Part shown: piece after piece, positions 61,478-64,000 of the stretch | Numbering within the stretch: the stretch's first letter is position 1 | Layout of the letters: each line of letters starts with the position of its first letter | Origin: an uncultured Prevotellaceae bacterium | GTDB taxonomy: Bacteria; Bacteroidota; Bacteroidia; Bacteroidales; Bacteroidaceae | DNA: 64,000 bases | Reading direction: 5' to 3' | Assembly (NCBI GenBank): GCA_902762325.1 | Contig: CACWNV010000011.1 | Location: forward strand, 59,854 to 123,853 | The notes under the pieces: generated by a model | The model's database searches: none | The model's input: only the letters and a program-made list of their open reading frames with translations | What the model was told of the DNA's origin: nothing | Made by a program: the position numbers and the translations under genes

Positions 61478-64000
61478 ATGAACAACCATCTGAAACATCT
61501 TCTGATGACCTTGCTGCTCTGCTCAGGTGCAGCACAGGTCATCGCCCAGACAACAGCAACGGTGCGGCTCGACGCACAGGGTAAACACCAGCGTATTACG
61601 GGCTTCGGCGGGTTCGTCTGCTCGCCACAGTTCACCTACAACCACATGTCGACCGCCGAGATAAAACGAGTGTGGGGAGAGACCAGCACCGTGGGCTGTA
61701 ACATCATGCGCCTCTACATTCCTATCGGCAGGAATGCGTGGAGCCAGTCGCTCGCCACGGCAAAGACAGCCAAGCAAATGGGACTCATCGTCTTTGCCTC
61801 ACCATGGGGACAGCCCGCAGAGTGGAAGACCAACGGCACCATCAATGCCAAGAACAGCGACGGCACGACGGGTAAGCTGAAGCGTGAGAACTGGCCCGAC
61901 TATGCCAAGTATCTGGAGGACTACGTGCAGTACCTGCGTCAGAACGGCGTGGAGCTGGATGCCATCTCCATCCAGAACGAACCCGACTGGCCTGCCGAGT
62001 ATGCCGGCTGCCTGTGGTCGGCATCAGAGATAGCTGAGTTCGTGAAGACCTACGGTCGTACCATCAGCTGCAAGATTATGGCTCCCGAGACACTCGCCGT
62101 CAGCGACAACTACGCCAATGCACTGAACAAGACCGACGTCCTTGACTGCTTCGACATCTACGGCGGTCACCAGTACGGCGGTATCCAGTCGGCATACAAG
62201 AACCTCGCAAAAAAAGGCAAGGAGATATGGATGACCGAGTATCTCATCAACTGGAACGAGGCAGAAGGCAACACGCGCAACTTCGACTTCTCGAAAGACT
62301 TTTTCAACTTCTTCCGTGCCATCAACACCTGTATGCTGGGCGACTTCAATGCCTGGATACACTATGCCGCCAAGCGCTACTACGCCATGATGGGTGATGG
62401 GCAGCGCGGTGCCGGCAGCAGTGGCGTCATCACCAAGCGCGGCTACGTGATGGCCCACTTCGCCAAGTATGTCACTGGCATGACGCGCATTGACGCATCG
62501 TTCAGCGGTGGTTCTCTTGAAGGCTCTGCCTATCTCTCGCAGACGGGCGACACAAGTGTCGTCGTCATAGCCAACACGGGTGACGAGGATGTGGAACTGA
62601 CTTGCGACCTGCCGTACTATACGACCGGCTATACCGTCGTCTCCACGACGAAGACAAAGAACCTATCCTCTACGGTCAACACCAGTGATGAAGAGACCTG
62701 CCGTCCGGTGGTCACCATTCCTGCCCAGAGTGTCAGCACCGTCTTCACCGTCCGCACACGCGACCGCCAGCCGTCCGACATGAAAGGTGTCGCCACACGC
62801 TTCGACCGCATCGACGATATGCAGACCACGAAGAGCAACTTCGGTACCAGCTACAAGCTCTCGGGAAAGACCAAGACCTTCGACTCGTCCAATCCTCTCA
62901 TCTCGTCACGCACCAATTCAAGTTACGGTTATGTGGCACTGGATGAACGCTACTCTCAGCTGGTGATGCACATCAATAAAGTGACCACCACCAACTCGCT
63001 TACGGCAGGAGGTACCACACTGACCTACGTGAACAGCAAGAACCAAGTGGTAAAGCACGACTACGGGCGCATAGACCTGAGCCGTGGCAGTAACTTCGAC
63101 ATGGTGTTCGACCTCTCGCCGGCGACTCTTGCCGACGGGTGCATAGGACTCATTTCGCTGACCTGCGACAATGCCGTCTCCCATCTCACCATTACCTTTG
63201 GCGATGTCTATCTGTCCAACGGCAACAACTATGCAGCAAAGCTGACCGGCACCTACGTGGCAGATGACAGCTATGTGCTGGAGTATATCTCAGATGCAGC
63301 CTGCACCAGTCTCGACATGTCGGCATGCACCTCATGTCCCTCGCAGTTCCCATGGCTGCAAGGCACCAATCGCGTGGTATGGCTGCCGGAGACAAGTTCT
63401 GTCGGCGGAGCCAATCTCATCCATACCAACCTTTGTCACCGTCTGGAACTCTTTACCGACGGCGGCAACTTCCGTCCAGAACGTGCTTTCACAGCTAATG
63501 AAGCCTCGCTGACGACCACCATCGACGGTGCCCGTATGCTGATGCTTCCCTTTGCGGCAAGCATCCCTGAAGGAGTGAAGGCATACACCATTGCCGACGA
63601 TCTGACCTTACAGGAACAGGACGCTATTACTGCCCATCAGCCCGTGCTCGTCGTGAGCGACGGTGACGGTCCACAAAGCGTGACCTTCACGGGCAGCGGT
63701 GACGTGGCATTTGCCAGAAGTGCGCTCGATAACCAGTTCCGCGGCTCTTACGTGGAGATACCACTTTATGCCGGTGATTACATGCTCAGACAGGTGGACG
63801 GACAATGGGGCTGGAAACGACTGACGGCAGCGGCTGAACTGACACCCTTCGACATATATGCCCAAATTAAATCACAGGAGGCATTCATTCCCATCGACAG
63901 CTTCACTTCAGGCATTACCGGCACAGCAGCCGACAATGTCTCCCCGGCGCAGTATTACGACCTGCAAGGCCGACGGATTATCAGTCCTGCCAACCTTTCA
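61478..64000 (+). CDS. GH30 family exported glycosidase (xylanase-like), 3' end outside window
   Basis: 841 codons are visible and the frame is open at the right edge. After a signal peptide (MNNHLKHLLMTLLLCSGAAQ) there is a GH30 catalytic barrel (about residues 28-410) with ITGFGGF, the acid/base glutamate in ISIQNEPDW and the nucleophile glutamate in IWMTEYLINW. This layout fits glucuronoxylan- or xylan-active members, though the subfamily is not certain. A beta-domain follows, then extra beta-rich domains, and the last visible residues YYDLQGRRIISPANLS are the start of a T9SS sorting tail, so only a few residues are missing. A TATCTTTG -7 element is at 61425-61432. Confidence 0.9.
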   Translation, partial: MNNHLKHLLMTLLLCSGAAQVIAQTTATVRLDAQGKHQRITGFGGFVCSPQFTYNHMSTAEIKRVWGETSTVGCNIMRLYIPIGRNAWSQSLATAKTAKQMGLIVFASPWGQPAEWKTNGTINAKNSDGTTGKLKRENWPDYAKYLEDYVQYLRQNGVELDAISIQNEPDWPAEYAGCLWSASEIAEFVKTYGRTISCKIMAPETLAVSDNYANALNKTDVLDCFDIYGGHQYGGIQSAYKNLAKKGKEIWMTEYLINWNEAEGNTRNFDFSKDFFNFFRAINTCMLGDFNAWIHYAAKRYYAMMGDGQRGAGSSGVITKRGYVMAHFAKYVTGMTRIDASFSGGSLEGSAYLSQTGDTSVVVIANTGDEDVELTCDLPYYTTGYTVVSTTKTKNLSSTVNTSDEETCRPVVTIPAQSVSTVFTVRTRDRQPSDMKGVATRFDRIDDMQTTKSNFGTSYKLSGKTKTFDSSNPLISSRTNSSYGYVALDERYSQLVMHINKVTTTNSLTAGGTTLTYVNSKNQVVKHDYGRIDLSRGSNFDMVFDLSPATLADGCIGLISLTCDNAVSHLTITFGDVYLSNGNNYAAKLTGTYVADDSYVLEYISDAACTSLDMSACTSCPSQFPWLQGTNRVVWLPETSSVGGANLIHTNLCHRLELFTDGGNFRPERAFTANEASLTTTIDGARMLMLPFAASIPEGVKAYTIADDLTLQEQDAITAHQPVLVVSDGDGPQSVTFTGSGDVAFARSALDNQFRGSYVEIPLYAGDYMLRQVDGQWGWKRLTAAAELTPFDIYAQIKSQEAFIPIDSFTSGITGTAADNVSPAQYYDLQGRRIISPANLS

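Overview
The window looks like a chromosome segment of a Prevotella-like member of the Bacteroidota. The evidence is SusC/SusD outer-membrane transport genes, many exported proteins ending in type IX secretion (T9SS) sorting tails, promoters of the TTTG / TAnnTTTG type (-33/-7) used by the Bacteroidota primary sigma factor, little use of Shine-Dalgarno sites, and families largely restricted to this phylum (DUF4302, DUF4421, DUF4837, DUF3316, the import-associated zinc metallohydrolase). No phage, plasmid or CRISPR array is visible.

Layout. 1-1621: start of dnaK (cut by the window edge) and a TraB/GumN protein, followed upstream by a large M16 protease (1663-4479), all on the minus strand. 4839-5201: small exported protein. 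5283-7169: two-gene operon for exported proteins, one with a Cthe_2159-type carbohydrate-binding fold. 7312-14740: SusC-SusD-metallohydrolase-DUF4302 import operon. 15144-20833: MATE transporter, FKBP isomerase with glycyl-tRNA synthetase, aldose epimerase. 20936-27502: plus-strand run of DUF4421, VanX-like dipeptidase, topoisomerase subunit A, DUF3316 and an S41 protease. 27584-27769: tRNA-Leu and tRNA-Val. 27910-32912: GH3 glycosidase, YjbQ, and the two enzymes that turn agmatine into putrescine. 32913-34659: gene-poor repeat region. 34660-36623: SH3/DUF3761 protein and a TerB-like protein. 37069-44151: housekeeping run (rlmN joined in frame to DUF4837, pdxA, a UPF0104 protein, a sigma-54 activator, lptE, a TPR-like gene, secG). 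44404-56138: four very large exported adhesin-like proteins, one frameshifted, and a 55-residue peptide. 56330-61312: tRNA-His, gene remnants, an outer-membrane protein, a second repeat region, a broken AraC regulator, an acetyltransferase and an SDR. 61478-end: GH30 glycosidase, cut by the window edge.

The most unusual content is non-coding. (1) Two copies (33365-33626 and 58462-58719) of a roughly 260-nt element closed by 30-nt terminal inverted repeats have internal hairpins whose pairing is kept by compensatory changes, as expected of a structured RNA. (2) A repeat of roughly 480 bp occurs three times (16652-17130, 33627-34103, 57955-58459 inverted). Each copy holds six 13-bp cores spaced exactly 22 bp apart and arranged as a large imperfect palindrome. 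(3) Small GATGCC-loop-GGCATC hairpins with changing loops border both elements. Two of the three large repeats touch a copy of the structured element, so they may form one composite system.

Other points of note are an in-frame rlmN-DUF4837 fusion, a beta-clamp-type QLSLF motif at the C-terminus of the topoisomerase subunit, a heptanucleotide repeat array upstream of susC, and a doubled promoter around a 17-bp perfect palindrome upstream of rlmN. All functions are inferred by reading the sequence; no database search was run.
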